Part shown: one piece after another, positions 41,384 through 49,881 of the stretch
Layout of the letters: every line of letters begins with the position of its first letter
Position numbering within the stretch: position 1 is the first letter of the stretch
Origin: JAHCIE01 sp034431435
GTDB taxonomy: Bacteria > Chloroflexota > Anaerolineae > Epilineales > JAHCIE01
Direction of reading: 5' to 3'
NCBI GenBank assembly: GCA_034431435.1
Contig: DAOUDG010000030.1
Span: forward strand, 62,001 to 126,000
DNA length: 64,000 bases
Made by a program: the position numbers and the translations under genes
Notes under the pieces: generated by a model
What the model was told of the DNA's origin: nothing
The model's input: only the letters and a program-made list of their open reading frames with translations
The model's database searches: none

Positions 41384-44300
41384 CTACTGACCTTTGGTGG
41401 GCAAGCTCACCAGGATCTGCGCGCCGTCACCCGGCTGACTGTCGATCTGAATGGAAGCGCCGATGGCCTGGGCGCGCTCGCGCATGCCCACCAGGCCCAG
41501 GCCCCCCCCGACGTGGCGCGACGCAGGGGGTGCGGACGGGTCGAAGCCGACACCATCGTCGCGGATGGTGAGGGTGACGCCGTCTGGGTCGTACACCAGG
41601 GCGACCCAGACGTGGTCGGCGTGGGCGTGCTTGCGCAGATTGGTCAGTGATTCCTGAGCGATGCGTAGCAGCGTGTTCTCCGCCTCGGCGGGCAGCGGCC
41701 TCACCGTGCCCTCGACGACGAAGGAACCCTCGAGGCGGCCATCCGCGACATAATCATCGAGGGACTGGCGAATGGCGTCGGCCAGGCTCGCCTGCTCCAG
41801 GGCGCGCGGGCGCAGGTTCCACACCGAGCGGCGCGCCTCATTGAGGCTGTCGCGGGCCAGTTGACGCGCTCGGTTGAGGTGCTCCAGGGTTTCGCTCGCA
41901 TCGTCGCCCATGACTTGCTCGGCGGCCTCGAGTTGTAGCACGATGCCGGTGAAGCCCTGGGCCAGCGTATCGTGCATCTCCCGCGCCATGCGGTTGCGCT
42001 CTTCCAGGACGGCCAGCTCGCGGGCCTGGGCGTACAGGCGCGCATTGTCGATGGCGATGGCGGCCTGGTCGGCGAGCGCGCTCAGCAGTTCGACCTGGCT
42101 GTCGCTGAAGGCATGGATGCGCGGCGAGCCGACGACCAAGACGCCAGCCACCGCGCCTACCATGCGGATGGGCACTTCGACCAGCGAGCGAATGTTCTCG
42201 GCGTCGGCCATGTCGGGCACGACCCGCCCATCCTGGGTAATGTCATGCACAATGATGGGGAAGCCGGTGCGGGCGACGTAACCAGCGACGCTGTCGCGAG
42301 CCTCGAAGCGCGTCCCCGGCATCTCGGTCCCCAGGCCGTGGCTGGCGCGCGCCAGCAGGCGTTCGTCCTCCATCAGGAAGAGGACGCTCTTCTCGGCAGC
42401 CAGCAGTTGGACCGCCGCGCTGACGATGGCATCCAGTACGGTATCAAGGGCGAGGGAGCGCGAGATGCGCTGGCCGATCTCGTTGAGGGCCTTGAGTTCC
42501 AGGGAGCGCTGCTGGGTCAGCCCGTACAGGCGGGCGTTCTCGAAGGCGACGGCGGCCAGGTTAGCCATCACCTCGACGGCGTCCGTATCGCCCTGCCCGA
42601 AGATTGTGTCACGTTTGTTGATGGCCGTGATGGTTCCAATCACGCGGTCCTGGGCGACGAGGGGCACGATGAGCAGGTTACGCACGCCGTAGCGCTGCAC
42701 GTTGGGAGCGTAGACACGCGAATCGTCGGACGGATCGGTGGAGACCTGAGACTCCCGCGTGGCGATGGCAACGGCGGCGAGGGATCCTTCTACCGGTACA
42801 GCGATGTCCTGCATGTCCTCGCTGCGTTGACCGACGGCCTTCCAGACGCGCAGGTCCTTGCCGTCCTCGCTCAGGAAGCTCAGCAGCACCGTCTCGGCAT
42901 CGGTCAGGCCGCGTAGGTGATTGCCGACAATGGCGAGCACGCGGTCGACGTCGCGCTCTTCCACGATAGCCGCGCCGACGCTGGCGATGCCGATAAGTTG
43001 CTGGACCCGCTGCTGGACTTCGGAGAACAGGCGCGCATTTTCCAGCGCGATGGCGGCCTGACTGGCGATGGTGGTCAGCACAGCCACATCGTCGTCGTCG
43101 TAGGCGTCGTCGCGGTCGTAGTCCTGGACTACAATGGCCCCCAGGGCACGACCGCCGGCCAGGAGTGGCACCCCTAGCCAGCTCCGCGACGATCGCCCCA
43201 CGGTCTTGATACCGAGGCGTTCGCAAGCGGCAGCGTAGCCGTCACGCACGTACAGGGATTGTTGCTGATCGACTACGTACCAGGTCAGGCCCTCGCCGCG
43301 GACCAGTGTGATGGGGTTGGGGGCGACCTCGCCGCGCTCGGTGTTGGCGATGAGCGTCATGCGGTCGCGGTCGTCGGTCAGGAGGGCGATGTAGAAACTC
43401 TGCGTCTTCAGGACCTGGCTCGTCTGCTGGCAGACGAGGTTGATAACCTCGTCGCGGCGCAGCAGGGCCGCGGCCGCCTGGCCAATCTCGTTGAGCGCCG
43501 ACAGTTGAGCGACACGGCGCTCTTGCTCCTGGTACAGGGCGGCATTCTCGATGGCGACGGCCGCCGAGCGGGCGATACCGTGGGCGAGCTTGACCTGGCC
43601 ACGCTCGAACTGGACCGGGCGCTCGTAGGCGGTGGCCAGGGCGACGCCTACCAGTTGCTCGCGGTGGATGAAGGGCACCGCGAGCAGCGAGACCAGGTTC
43701 ATAGGCTTGGCGACGCTGCGGTCGATGCGCCCGTCGCTCAGCGGGTCGAGGACGAGCGGTTCGCCGAGGGAGCGTAGTGACTGGAGCAGGGCCGGGCGGG
43801 CCAGGGCGGCGCGTGGGGCGCGGCCCGCGCTGCCGCGCAACGTCAGCCGCGAGCGTCGCTTGTCGACAAGGTAGACGCCGCAGTGCACGACGCCAGCGGC
43901 GGCGGCAATATCGCGAGCGGCCCGCGTGAGGACTTCGTCCAGGTCGAGGGAGGCGCTGACGGCGCGCGTCATCTCCAGCAGCAGCGCCGCCTGGCGGCGG
44001 CCGGCGCGCTCGGCGGCGAACAGGCGGGCGCGGTCCATCGCCAGCGCTGCCTGGCGCGCGAAGGCGGCGACAACCTCGCCATCTTCCTCGTTGTAGCGGT
44101 CGGGCTGATAGCTGTCGACGACTAGCAGGCCGATGGGCTGGTCGGCAGCGAGAAGAGGCGCCCCGATCCACGAGCGGACCCGCCGGTCCACGCGGATAAA
44201 GTCTGGGTGGCGCTGTACATCGCCGAGGATGACCGGGCGTCGCTCTTCCAGGACGCGCCGCGCCAGGGCATTGTCGCGCACGCTGATGCGCATCTGGGCC

Positions 44301-45613
44301 GGGCTGGCATGATTGTCACCCGACTCGGCGATGACGACGAGAGTCTCGCCGTCCAATTCCTCAATGGCCGCGCTATCGAAGGCGACCACGGATCGCAACT
44401 GGTCGAGGATGAGCTTGAGAACCTTGTCCAGGTCGAGGGTCGAGGCCAGGGCTGCCGATACCTCGGCCAGCGAGCGCATCTGCTCGGCCCGCCGTCGTTG
44501 GCGGCGAAACGTGTCGGCGTTGGCGATGGCGAGAGCCGTCTGCTGGGCGAACTGGCGAACCAGCTCGATCTCAGGGCGGCTGAAACGGTGTGGGCTATCG
44601 GTGTAGGCGACGCCGAGCATTGCAACCAACCGGTCCTCGTGAACCAGCGGCGCGAGCAGCAAGGACACCACGCCGCGCTCGCGGAACCACTCACCGGCGA
44701 GACGCTCGGTCGCGGTGTTTGCCAGCGAGATGACCTCGCCCCCGGCCAGGTGGTCCAGCCAGCTCGCCGCCTCGATGGCGCGTTGCGCCTCGGCCCACAT
44801 GCCGCTGTAGGCAGGCGGCCCGAAGTGGGCGCTGGGCGCGGTGGCGATGGCCTTATCCAGCACGACGATGCCGGCCAACGGTGCGGCCAGGATCTCGGCC
44901 GCGTAGCGCGCTGTGTGCCCCAGGATGATTTCCAGGTCAAGGGTGGCCGTCACCGATGAGGCGACCTCGGCTAGGCCCTCGGCGACGCGGCGGCGGCGAC
45001 GCTCTCGTTCGAAGCGGCGGGCCGTCCGCAAGGCGGCGCCGCTGAGTTGCCCGAGGCGCTCGGCAAGGTTCACTTCCGGGGCGGCCCACTCGCGCGGGTA
45101 GTTGTCGTGGAAGACGGCGAGGCCGCTCAGCTCGCCCCCTGCGATGAGGGGCACGCACAGGGCGGCCAGGGCATCGGTCGCACCCAGTCGCTCACGCACG
45201 GCGCGCACGTCGGCCGATGGCCCCGCTGGCGGCAGCTTGGCGCGGCGGGCGAAATCGCGCGCCGCTGTATCTAGTGGCCCCTCGACGCCGCTCCAGGTGG
45301 TGGCGCGCCGCTCGCGGACGGCGCGTTCCATGAAGGGTGGCAAAGCGGCGGGCCAGCGGGCGGTGGCGAGGGCCGATTCGGGGACGGCCTGGCCGCTGAG
45401 GTCGGGCAGGAGGACAATCACCGGGTCATAGCTGAATAGAGAGCAGTGTTGAGTGCGTAGAATCGATACGCCGTTGCGAACGATCAGTCGCCCGATTTCA
45501 TCGCGCTCGGTGGCCTGGGCCATGACGAGGGCGAAGCCGCTGAGCGCCAGGCTCTGGTCCGGCGTCAGAGCGGGCGGAGCGTCAGGGGTAGTGGTACTGG
45601 AGTGACTGGTCAT
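41384..45613 (-). CDS. Multi-GAF sensor histidine kinase
   Basis: A 1409-residue cytoplasmic sensor. I count about seven GAF domains in series between residues 20 and 1190, each starting with a helix such as ALNEIGQAAAALL or ALNEIGQRISRSL. A HisKA_3 dimerisation domain follows (LEERNRMAREMHDTLAQGF, with the phosphorylated His). The HATPase domain has LTNLRKHAHAD, DDGVGFD and GGLGLVGMRERA. No transmembrane segment is present, so inputs are probably small ligands or redox signals. It phosphorylates the downstream NarL-type regulator by inference. No clear ribosome site precedes the ATG. Confidence 0.9.
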   Translation of the reverse strand: MTSHSSTTTPDAPPALTPDQSLALSGFALVMAQATERDEIGRLIVRNGVSILRTQHCSLFSYDPVIVLLPDLSGQAVPESALATARWPAALPPFMERAVRERRATTWSGVEGPLDTAARDFARRAKLPPAGPSADVRAVRERLGATDALAALCVPLIAGGELSGLAVFHDNYPREWAAPEVNLAERLGQLSGAALRTARRFERERRRRRVAEGLAEVASSVTATLDLEIILGHTARYAAEILAAPLAGIVVLDKAIATAPSAHFGPPAYSGMWAEAQRAIEAASWLDHLAGGEVISLANTATERLAGEWFRERGVVSLLLAPLVHEDRLVAMLGVAYTDSPHRFSRPEIELVRQFAQQTALAIANADTFRRQRRRAEQMRSLAEVSAALASTLDLDKVLKLILDQLRSVVAFDSAAIEELDGETLVVIAESGDNHASPAQMRISVRDNALARRVLEERRPVILGDVQRHPDFIRVDRRVRSWIGAPLLAADQPIGLLVVDSYQPDRYNEEDGEVVAAFARQAALAMDRARLFAAERAGRRQAALLLEMTRAVSASLDLDEVLTRAARDIAAAAGVVHCGVYLVDKRRSRLTLRGSAGRAPRAALARPALLQSLRSLGEPLVLDPLSDGRIDRSVAKPMNLVSLLAVPFIHREQLVGVALATAYERPVQFERGQVKLAHGIARSAAVAIENAALYQEQERRVAQLSALNEIGQAAAALLRRDEVINLVCQQTSQVLKTQSFYIALLTDDRDRMTLIANTERGEVAPNPITLVRGEGLTWYVVDQQQSLYVRDGYAAACERLGIKTVGRSSRSWLGVPLLAGGRALGAIVVQDYDRDDAYDDDDVAVLTTIASQAAIALENARLFSEVQQRVQQLIGIASVGAAIVEERDVDRVLAIVGNHLRGLTDAETVLLSFLSEDGKDLRVWKAVGQRSEDMQDIAVPVEGSLAAVAIATRESQVSTDPSDDSRVYAPNVQRYGVRNLLIVPLVAQDRVIGTITAINKRDTIFGQGDTDAVEVMANLAAVAFENARLYGLTQQRSLELKALNEIGQRISRSLALDTVLDAIVSAAVQLLAAEKSVLFLMEDERLLARASHGLGTEMPGTRFEARDSVAGYVARTGFPIIVHDITQDGRVVPDMADAENIRSLVEVPIRMVGAVAGVLVVGSPRIHAFSDSQVELLSALADQAAIAIDNARLYAQARELAVLEERNRMAREMHDTLAQGFTGIVLQLEAAEQVMGDDASETLEHLNRARQLARDSLNEARRSVWNLRPRALEQASLADAIRQSLDDYVADGRLEGSFVVEGTVRPLPAEAENTLLRIAQESLTNLRKHAHADHVWVALVYDPDGVTLTIRDDGVGFDPSAPPASRHVGGGLGLVGMRERAQAIGASIQIDSQPGDGAQILVSLPTKGQ

Positions 45614-45751
45614 GCGAGGCTATGCACTGCGCTTCTCAACGACAGACATCGCGTCGATGTCCAACATGAACAACGATCACAACGACACGGTGGCTGTCTT
45701 CGTCGACACGATAACGCTCTCTTGCGCCCAACATTTCGGTTCTCCCGTCAG

Positions 45752-47032
45752 CTAGAAGCCCGTCTCTGCCTGGCCGCTTTCTCCAATGACCACCGTTGTC
45801 AGGGCGTGGTTGAAGCCGCAGATGACGGTCACGGGCCACTCGCCCTGGCGGGTGCGAGACGACACGCGCCACGACCAGGTGACTGCGCCGTCGGGGCCGG
45901 CCACGGCCGGCGCCAGGCCTCGCGCGCTACTCGGGCCGTGGGCATACTGCACCCGAATGTGACACAATACGCCGGGCGTCGCGCGGGCAGTGACTCGCGC
46001 CGTGCGGCTTCGGCCCGGCCCCGGCGCAAGCTGGACATGGGTGATCTCCAGCGGGCGCACGGGCGGCGCGATGGTGGCGGGGCGGCTGTCGTCCGGCTCG
46101 GCGAGGGCGGGCAGGGGCGAGATGGGCGCCAGGTTGACGATGGCCGCCGCCGGACTCAGGCGCAGATAGGCGTCGGTGGCGTCGGCGGGCAGATCAAAGG
46201 CAACCACCGTCTCCTTTTCCTCGTCGGCGGCGAAGCCGAGGCCGTGACGGGTGGCAGGGGTGGCCCGGATCCCCAGGCTGAGACGGGCGGCATGGGTGGC
46301 TTCCGTGGCGAGGGGTATCGTCTGCACGTCGGCGGTCGTCTCGTCGCGGTGGCGCGCGGCCATGAGGGCGAAATCGTCGCCGCGCAGGACGCGGTGGCCG
46401 GGCCAGTTGTTCTTGACGGCGAGCCGAACGAGCAGCCAATGGCCGTCGGCGTTGAGACGCTGGCCGTTGGCGGCCAGGGCGGAGGTGTTGAAGGCGTCGT
46501 GGATGACAAATGTCCAGCCAGCCGCGCTGACCTGCACGCCTGTCGTGGCCGGCGCAGGCAGGCCGGGGCCAGCGGCCGCAGCAAGCAACTCGCCGCGCCG
46601 GACGCGCCCATCGCGCAGCAGAAGCGCATGCTTGGCAAGCCAGTCCAGCACGAACAGTAGGAACACCACCGGCGCCGGGGGCGCGCCTGAACCCGCTTGC
46701 GGCGCGGCCGGCGCTACGGGCGCTGGCAGGGCGGGAGTGGCCGGCGGGCTGGCTGGTGTGGTTTCAGGCGGAACGAGGAGCGGAACGGCGGGTGCGGGGG
46801 GCGGGGCCGTCACGGCGGCGAGCGCCGCGTCGTAGGCGGCGCGGCGCGTGGGATCGGCAAGGATGGCGGCGGCATCCTCGATGGCCTTAACCAGGCGCAC
46901 GGCATCGCGGTCACCCAGGGCGGCGTGGGGCTGGTAGCGGGCAAGCAGCGCGTCCCGCGCGACCTCGATGTGTTCGGTGGTCGCGTTCTGGCTAACGCTG
47001 AGCAGGTCATACAGGCGAGGTAGCACGCTCAT
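45752..47032 (-). CDS. Protein with J-domain-like N-terminus and beta-rich C-terminal region
   Basis: A 426-residue protein. Residues 1-70 have the DnaJ helical layout (LYDLLSVSQNATTEHIEVARDALLARYQP ... LADPTRRAAYDAAL in parts), but the HPD motif that stimulates DnaK reads QPH here, so classic J function is doubtful. A Pro/Ala linker (75-120) is followed by a hydrophobic helix (about 122-135) and two beta-rich regions (about 150-270 and 300-420). The C-terminal region resembles extracellular sandwich folds. I cannot name the function. It lies 138 bp upstream of the GAF kinase on the same strand. Confidence 0.62.
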   Translation of the reverse strand: MSVLPRLYDLLSVSQNATTEHIEVARDALLARYQPHAALGDRDAVRLVKAIEDAAAILADPTRRAAYDAALAAVTAPPPAPAVPLLVPPETTPASPPATPALPAPVAPAAPQAGSGAPPAPVVFLLFVLDWLAKHALLLRDGRVRRGELLAAAAGPGLPAPATTGVQVSAAGWTFVIHDAFNTSALAANGQRLNADGHWLLVRLAVKNNWPGHRVLRGDDFALMAARHRDETTADVQTIPLATEATHAARLSLGIRATPATRHGLGFAADEEKETVVAFDLPADATDAYLRLSPAAAIVNLAPISPLPALAEPDDSRPATIAPPVRPLEITHVQLAPGPGRSRTARVTARATPGVLCHIRVQYAHGPSSARGLAPAVAGPDGAVTWSWRVSSRTRQGEWPVTVICGFNHALTTVVIGESGQAETGF

Positions 47033-47081
47033 TCACCATGATAGGCGCTGACAGGCAGTTTCAAATTATAGCGCCCGCCCC

Positions 47082-47942
47082 TCAACTTTCAATCTCGACG
47101 ACAGCGGGTAGGCTATCGTCGGCGGCCCAATCGCTCCACGAGCCTTCGTAGAGCAGGGCGTCGTTGCGGCCAGCGAGCCGCAGGGTGAGGATGTCATGGC
47201 AGGCGGTTACGCCGCTGCCGCAGTAGGCGACAACCGTCTCAGCCTCGTCGATGCCGAGGGCGACGTATCTGGCGCGCAGCGCGGCCGGCGACAGGAAGCG
47301 ACCGTCGGGGCCGAGACTCTCGATGAAGGGGGCGCTACGCGCGCCCGGAATGTGGCCGGGGCGGGCGTCAATCGGCTCGATGCGCCCCTCGTAGCGTTCC
47401 CGCGCCCGGGCGTCCAGGATGAGGACGTTGGGGCGTTCGCTGAGGGCGACCACAGCTGCCTTATCCACCACCTGACCCGGCTGGGGCCGCGCCGTGAAAC
47501 TGCCGGGGGCGTAGGCGCAACCCATCCCGCTCTCGATCGGCCGGCCCTCGGCCTGCCAGGCGGCGATGCCGCCGTCGAGCAGGGATGCGCGCGGGTGGCC
47601 CGTATACTGTAACAGCCACCATAGGCGGGCGGCCGTGCCGCTGTTGTCGTCGTAGGCAATGACGTGGGTTTCGGGCGTGACGCCGATGCGCCGCATCGCA
47701 GCCTCAAAGACGGCCATATCGGGCAGGGGGTGGCGGCCGGGGCCGCTACCGCGTGGGGCGGCCAGCTCCGTGTCGACATCGACGTAGACCGCGCCGGGGA
47801 CGTGACCCGCCGCGAATTCGCCCGCGCCGCTCTTACCCAGGTGGGGCAGGTACCAGCGCACGTCGGCGATACGGACCAGGGGGTCATGCAGGTGGGCGGC
47901 GAGCCAGTCCGAGCTGACCAGGAGAGGAGTGTCTTCAGGCAT
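47082..47942 (-). CDS. Sulfurtransferase with two rhodanese domains
   Basis: A 286-residue cytoplasmic enzyme, thiosulfate or 3-mercaptopyruvate sulfurtransferase type. The N-terminal inactive rhodanese domain (1-140) has the DVRW and EFAAGHVPGAVYVDVD motifs. The C-terminal domain (about 150-286) has the active loop YCGSGVTAC with the sulfur-carrying Cys. The CGSGVT loop is closer to mercaptopyruvate enzymes. ATG at 47942 follows GAAGGA. An in-frame ATG at 47987 overlaps the likely -10, so I use the internal one. Confidence 0.9.
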   Translation of the reverse strand: MPEDTPLLVSSDWLAAHLHDPLVRIADVRWYLPHLGKSGAGEFAAGHVPGAVYVDVDTELAAPRGSGPGRHPLPDMAVFEAAMRRIGVTPETHVIAYDDNSGTAARLWWLLQYTGHPRASLLDGGIAAWQAEGRPIESGMGCAYAPGSFTARPQPGQVVDKAAVVALSERPNVLILDARARERYEGRIEPIDARPGHIPGARSAPFIESLGPDGRFLSPAALRARYVALGIDEAETVVAYCGSGVTACHDILTLRLAGRNDALLYEGSWSDWAADDSLPAVVEIES

Positions 47943-47985
47943 GGCGTCCTTCAGGAGTGGGCGATGGTCGTCCAGGTGTGCCTCC

Positions 47986-47991
47986 ATTATA
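47986..47991 (-). promoter_or_regulatory. -10 element of the sulfurtransferase gene
   Basis: TATAAT on the minus strand with TATGC just upstream. No clear -35 is present. It lies 44 bp before the chosen start. Confidence 0.5.
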
Positions 47992-48015
47992 GCATAGGCT
48001 GCCGCAGATGTGGGT

Positions 48016-48045
48016 TTGACAGGCGGCGCGCGGCCTCGGTAGAAT
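48016..48045 (+). promoter_or_regulatory. Promoter of the RidA gene
   Basis: Consensus TTGACA (48016-48021), an 18-bp spacer and TAGAAT (48040-48045). Confidence 0.7.
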
Positions 48046-48079
48046 ACATGATAGCCCATCATTCCCTGGAGGAATCCCC

Positions 48080-48466
48080 ATGTCAGAGAAGCGCGTTGTC
48101 TTCACCGAGAATGCTCCCCGCGCGGTCGGTCCCTACTCGCAGGGTATCGTCATGAACGGCTTTGTCTTCACGGCGGGCCAGATTCCCCTGGACCCGACGA
48201 CCCAGCAAATGTTCGAAGGGGGTATCGAAGAGCAGACTCGCCGCGTTCTAATGAATATGCAGGCGATTCTCGAGGCGGCGGGATCGTCGCTGGGCCAAGT
48301 GGTCAAGACGACGGTCTTCCTCGCCAGTATGGACGATTTCGCGGCGATGAACAAGGTGTACGCCGAGTTCTTCGGCGAGCAACCCCCCGCTCGCTCTACC
48401 TTCGCGGTGGGGGCGCTGCCGCGCAACGCCCTCATCGAGATCGAGTGTGTCGCGGCTGTGGGATAG
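48080..48466 (+). CDS. ridA: RidA family reactive-intermediate deaminase
   Basis: A 128-residue cytoplasmic trimeric enzyme that hydrolyses 2-aminoacrylate and related imines made by PLP enzymes. GPYSQG, the TAGQIPLD segment, the PPARSTF motif with the catalytic Arg (about R105) and the IEIECVAAV end are all present. Length is typical. ATG at 48080 follows CTGGAGG. It is monocistronic. Confidence 0.95.
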   Translation: MSEKRVVFTENAPRAVGPYSQGIVMNGFVFTAGQIPLDPTTQQMFEGGIEEQTRRVLMNMQAILEAAGSSLGQVVKTTVFLASMDDFAAMNKVYAEFFGEQPPARSTFAVGALPRNALIEIECVAAVG

Positions 48467-48472
48467 GCCTGG

Positions 48473-48501
48473 CGATGGGCGGCCCGCCGCGCCGCCCATC
48501 G
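48473..48501 (+). terminator. Hairpin after ridA
   Basis: A perfect 11-bp stem (48473-48483 with 48491-48501), a 7-base loop, then a short T-containing stretch. Confidence 0.7.
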
Positions 48502-48505
48502 GCCT

Positions 48506-48534
48506 TTGCCATTTGGCCCCTGGCGCGCTATAAT
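48506..48534 (+). promoter_or_regulatory. Promoter of the S1-type gene
   Basis: TTGCCA (48506-48511), a 17-bp spacer and a perfect TATAAT (48529-48534), 35 bp before the ATG. Confidence 0.8.
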
Positions 48535-48568
48535 ATGCACAAACTTTCGTAACAGGGGTGTCGAGTAC

Positions 48569-49777
48569 ATGGAGCAGCGTAGCGCCGTCGATCTGGCAGA
48601 GGGTGCGGTGGATGCCGCCGTCCTGGACGGCAATTTTATGGAAGCGTGGATGAATGGCGATTTCGGCTACCGCAACCTGCGGCGCGGCGATGTCGTCGAC
48701 GGGGTGATCGTTCAGGTTAGCGAGGATGAGATTCTGGTCGACGTAGGCGCGAAGTCCGAAGGCATGGTATCGGCCCGTGAGATAGAGCGCATGACGCCGG
48801 AGGAACTGGCGGACCTGCGCGTGGGAATGACGGTCCGAACAGTAATTCTCAATCCGGAGGATAGGGACGGCAATACCGTCGTCTCGCTGGCTCAGGCGGA
48901 GGCCGATCGCGACTGGGAAGACGCCGAGCAGAAGATGGAGTCCGGCGAGATCTTTGAATCGACCGTGACGAATCACAACAAGGGTGGCGTCATTGTTCCG
49001 GTAGGGCGGCTGCGCGGCTTCGTGCCGGCATCGCAACTGACGCGCGCTCGCCGCCGCACCGACGACCCCAGCGGCCAATCACTGGCGGGCTTGATCGGCC
49101 AGAAGCTGTGGCTGAAGGTTATCGAGGTCGATCGTGGCCACAATCGACTGATTCTTTCCGAGCAGGCCGCCATGCGGCAGCGCAACAAAGTTCTCAAGGA
49201 GCGCCTGCTTACGGAGTTGAAGGAAGGCGATATCGTCAGCGGCGAGGTCATCAGCCTGGCCGACTTCGGCGCCTTCGTCAATCTGGGTGGGGCGGACGGC
49301 CTCATTCACCTATCGGAGTTGTCCTGGCGGCGGGTGAATCATCCCAGTGAAGTACTCAAGATAGGCGATGAGGTCGAGGTCCAGGTGCTCAACGTGGATC
49401 GTGAGCGCCGCCGCATTGGCCTCAGTCTCAAGCGCCTTCAGCCCGAACCCTGGGCGCAGGTGGAGAGCCAGTATCAGATCGGGCAGGTCGTCAAGGGGAC
49501 GATCACCAAGCTTGCCGCCTTCGGGGCGTTCGCTCGCCTCGATGGTGACGCTTCGGGGGAGGTGGAAGGACTCATCCACCTGTCGGAGCTGGCCGATCGA
49601 CCGATCCAGCACCCGCGCGATGTCGTCAAGGAAGGCGACGTGGTAGACGTGCGAATTATTCGCGTCGACCCGCAGCGCAAGCGCATCGGTCTCAGTCTCA
49701 GACGCATCGATGCCCCTGATGGCGGGGGCGAGGATGCGGCCGCGGCTGAGGTGGAAGCGCCCACGGAGCAGGCCTAG
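48569..49777 (+). CDS. rpsA: Ribosomal protein S1 (four S1 domains)
   Basis: A 402-residue RNA-binding protein with four tandem S1 domains (about 35-105, 120-190, 210-280, 295-370), each with the DFGAFV- or GGVIVPV-like core. The third and fourth have the strongest match to canonical S1 repeats (SLADFGAFVNLGGADGLIHL). The C-terminal tail is acidic. S1 helps recruit mRNA to the 30S subunit. Many non-proteobacteria have such shorter versions. ATG at 48569 follows an AGGGG site at long spacing; the longer frame from 48506 overlaps the promoter. Confidence 0.9.
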   Translation: MEQRSAVDLAEGAVDAAVLDGNFMEAWMNGDFGYRNLRRGDVVDGVIVQVSEDEILVDVGAKSEGMVSAREIERMTPEELADLRVGMTVRTVILNPEDRDGNTVVSLAQAEADRDWEDAEQKMESGEIFESTVTNHNKGGVIVPVGRLRGFVPASQLTRARRRTDDPSGQSLAGLIGQKLWLKVIEVDRGHNRLILSEQAAMRQRNKVLKERLLTELKEGDIVSGEVISLADFGAFVNLGGADGLIHLSELSWRRVNHPSEVLKIGDEVEVQVLNVDRERRRIGLSLKRLQPEPWAQVESQYQIGQVVKGTITKLAAFGAFARLDGDASGEVEGLIHLSELADRPIQHPRDVVKEGDVVDVRIIRVDPQRKRIGLSLRRIDAPDGGGEDAAAAEVEAPTEQA

Positions 49778-49797
49778 CAGGACTTAGTTCAAGTGTG

Positions 49798-49831
49798 TCA
49801 GGCCCGCCTCATCATGCAGGGGCGGGCCTGA
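49798..49831 (+). terminator. Hairpin after rpsA
   Basis: A perfect 11-bp stem (49798-49808 with 49821-49831), a 12-base loop and no U-tract. Confidence 0.65.
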
Positions 49832-49881
49832 TACGCCCCTAGTGTCTGGCGGTGGCGGGAGACGTCAGAAAGGACGAAGCG

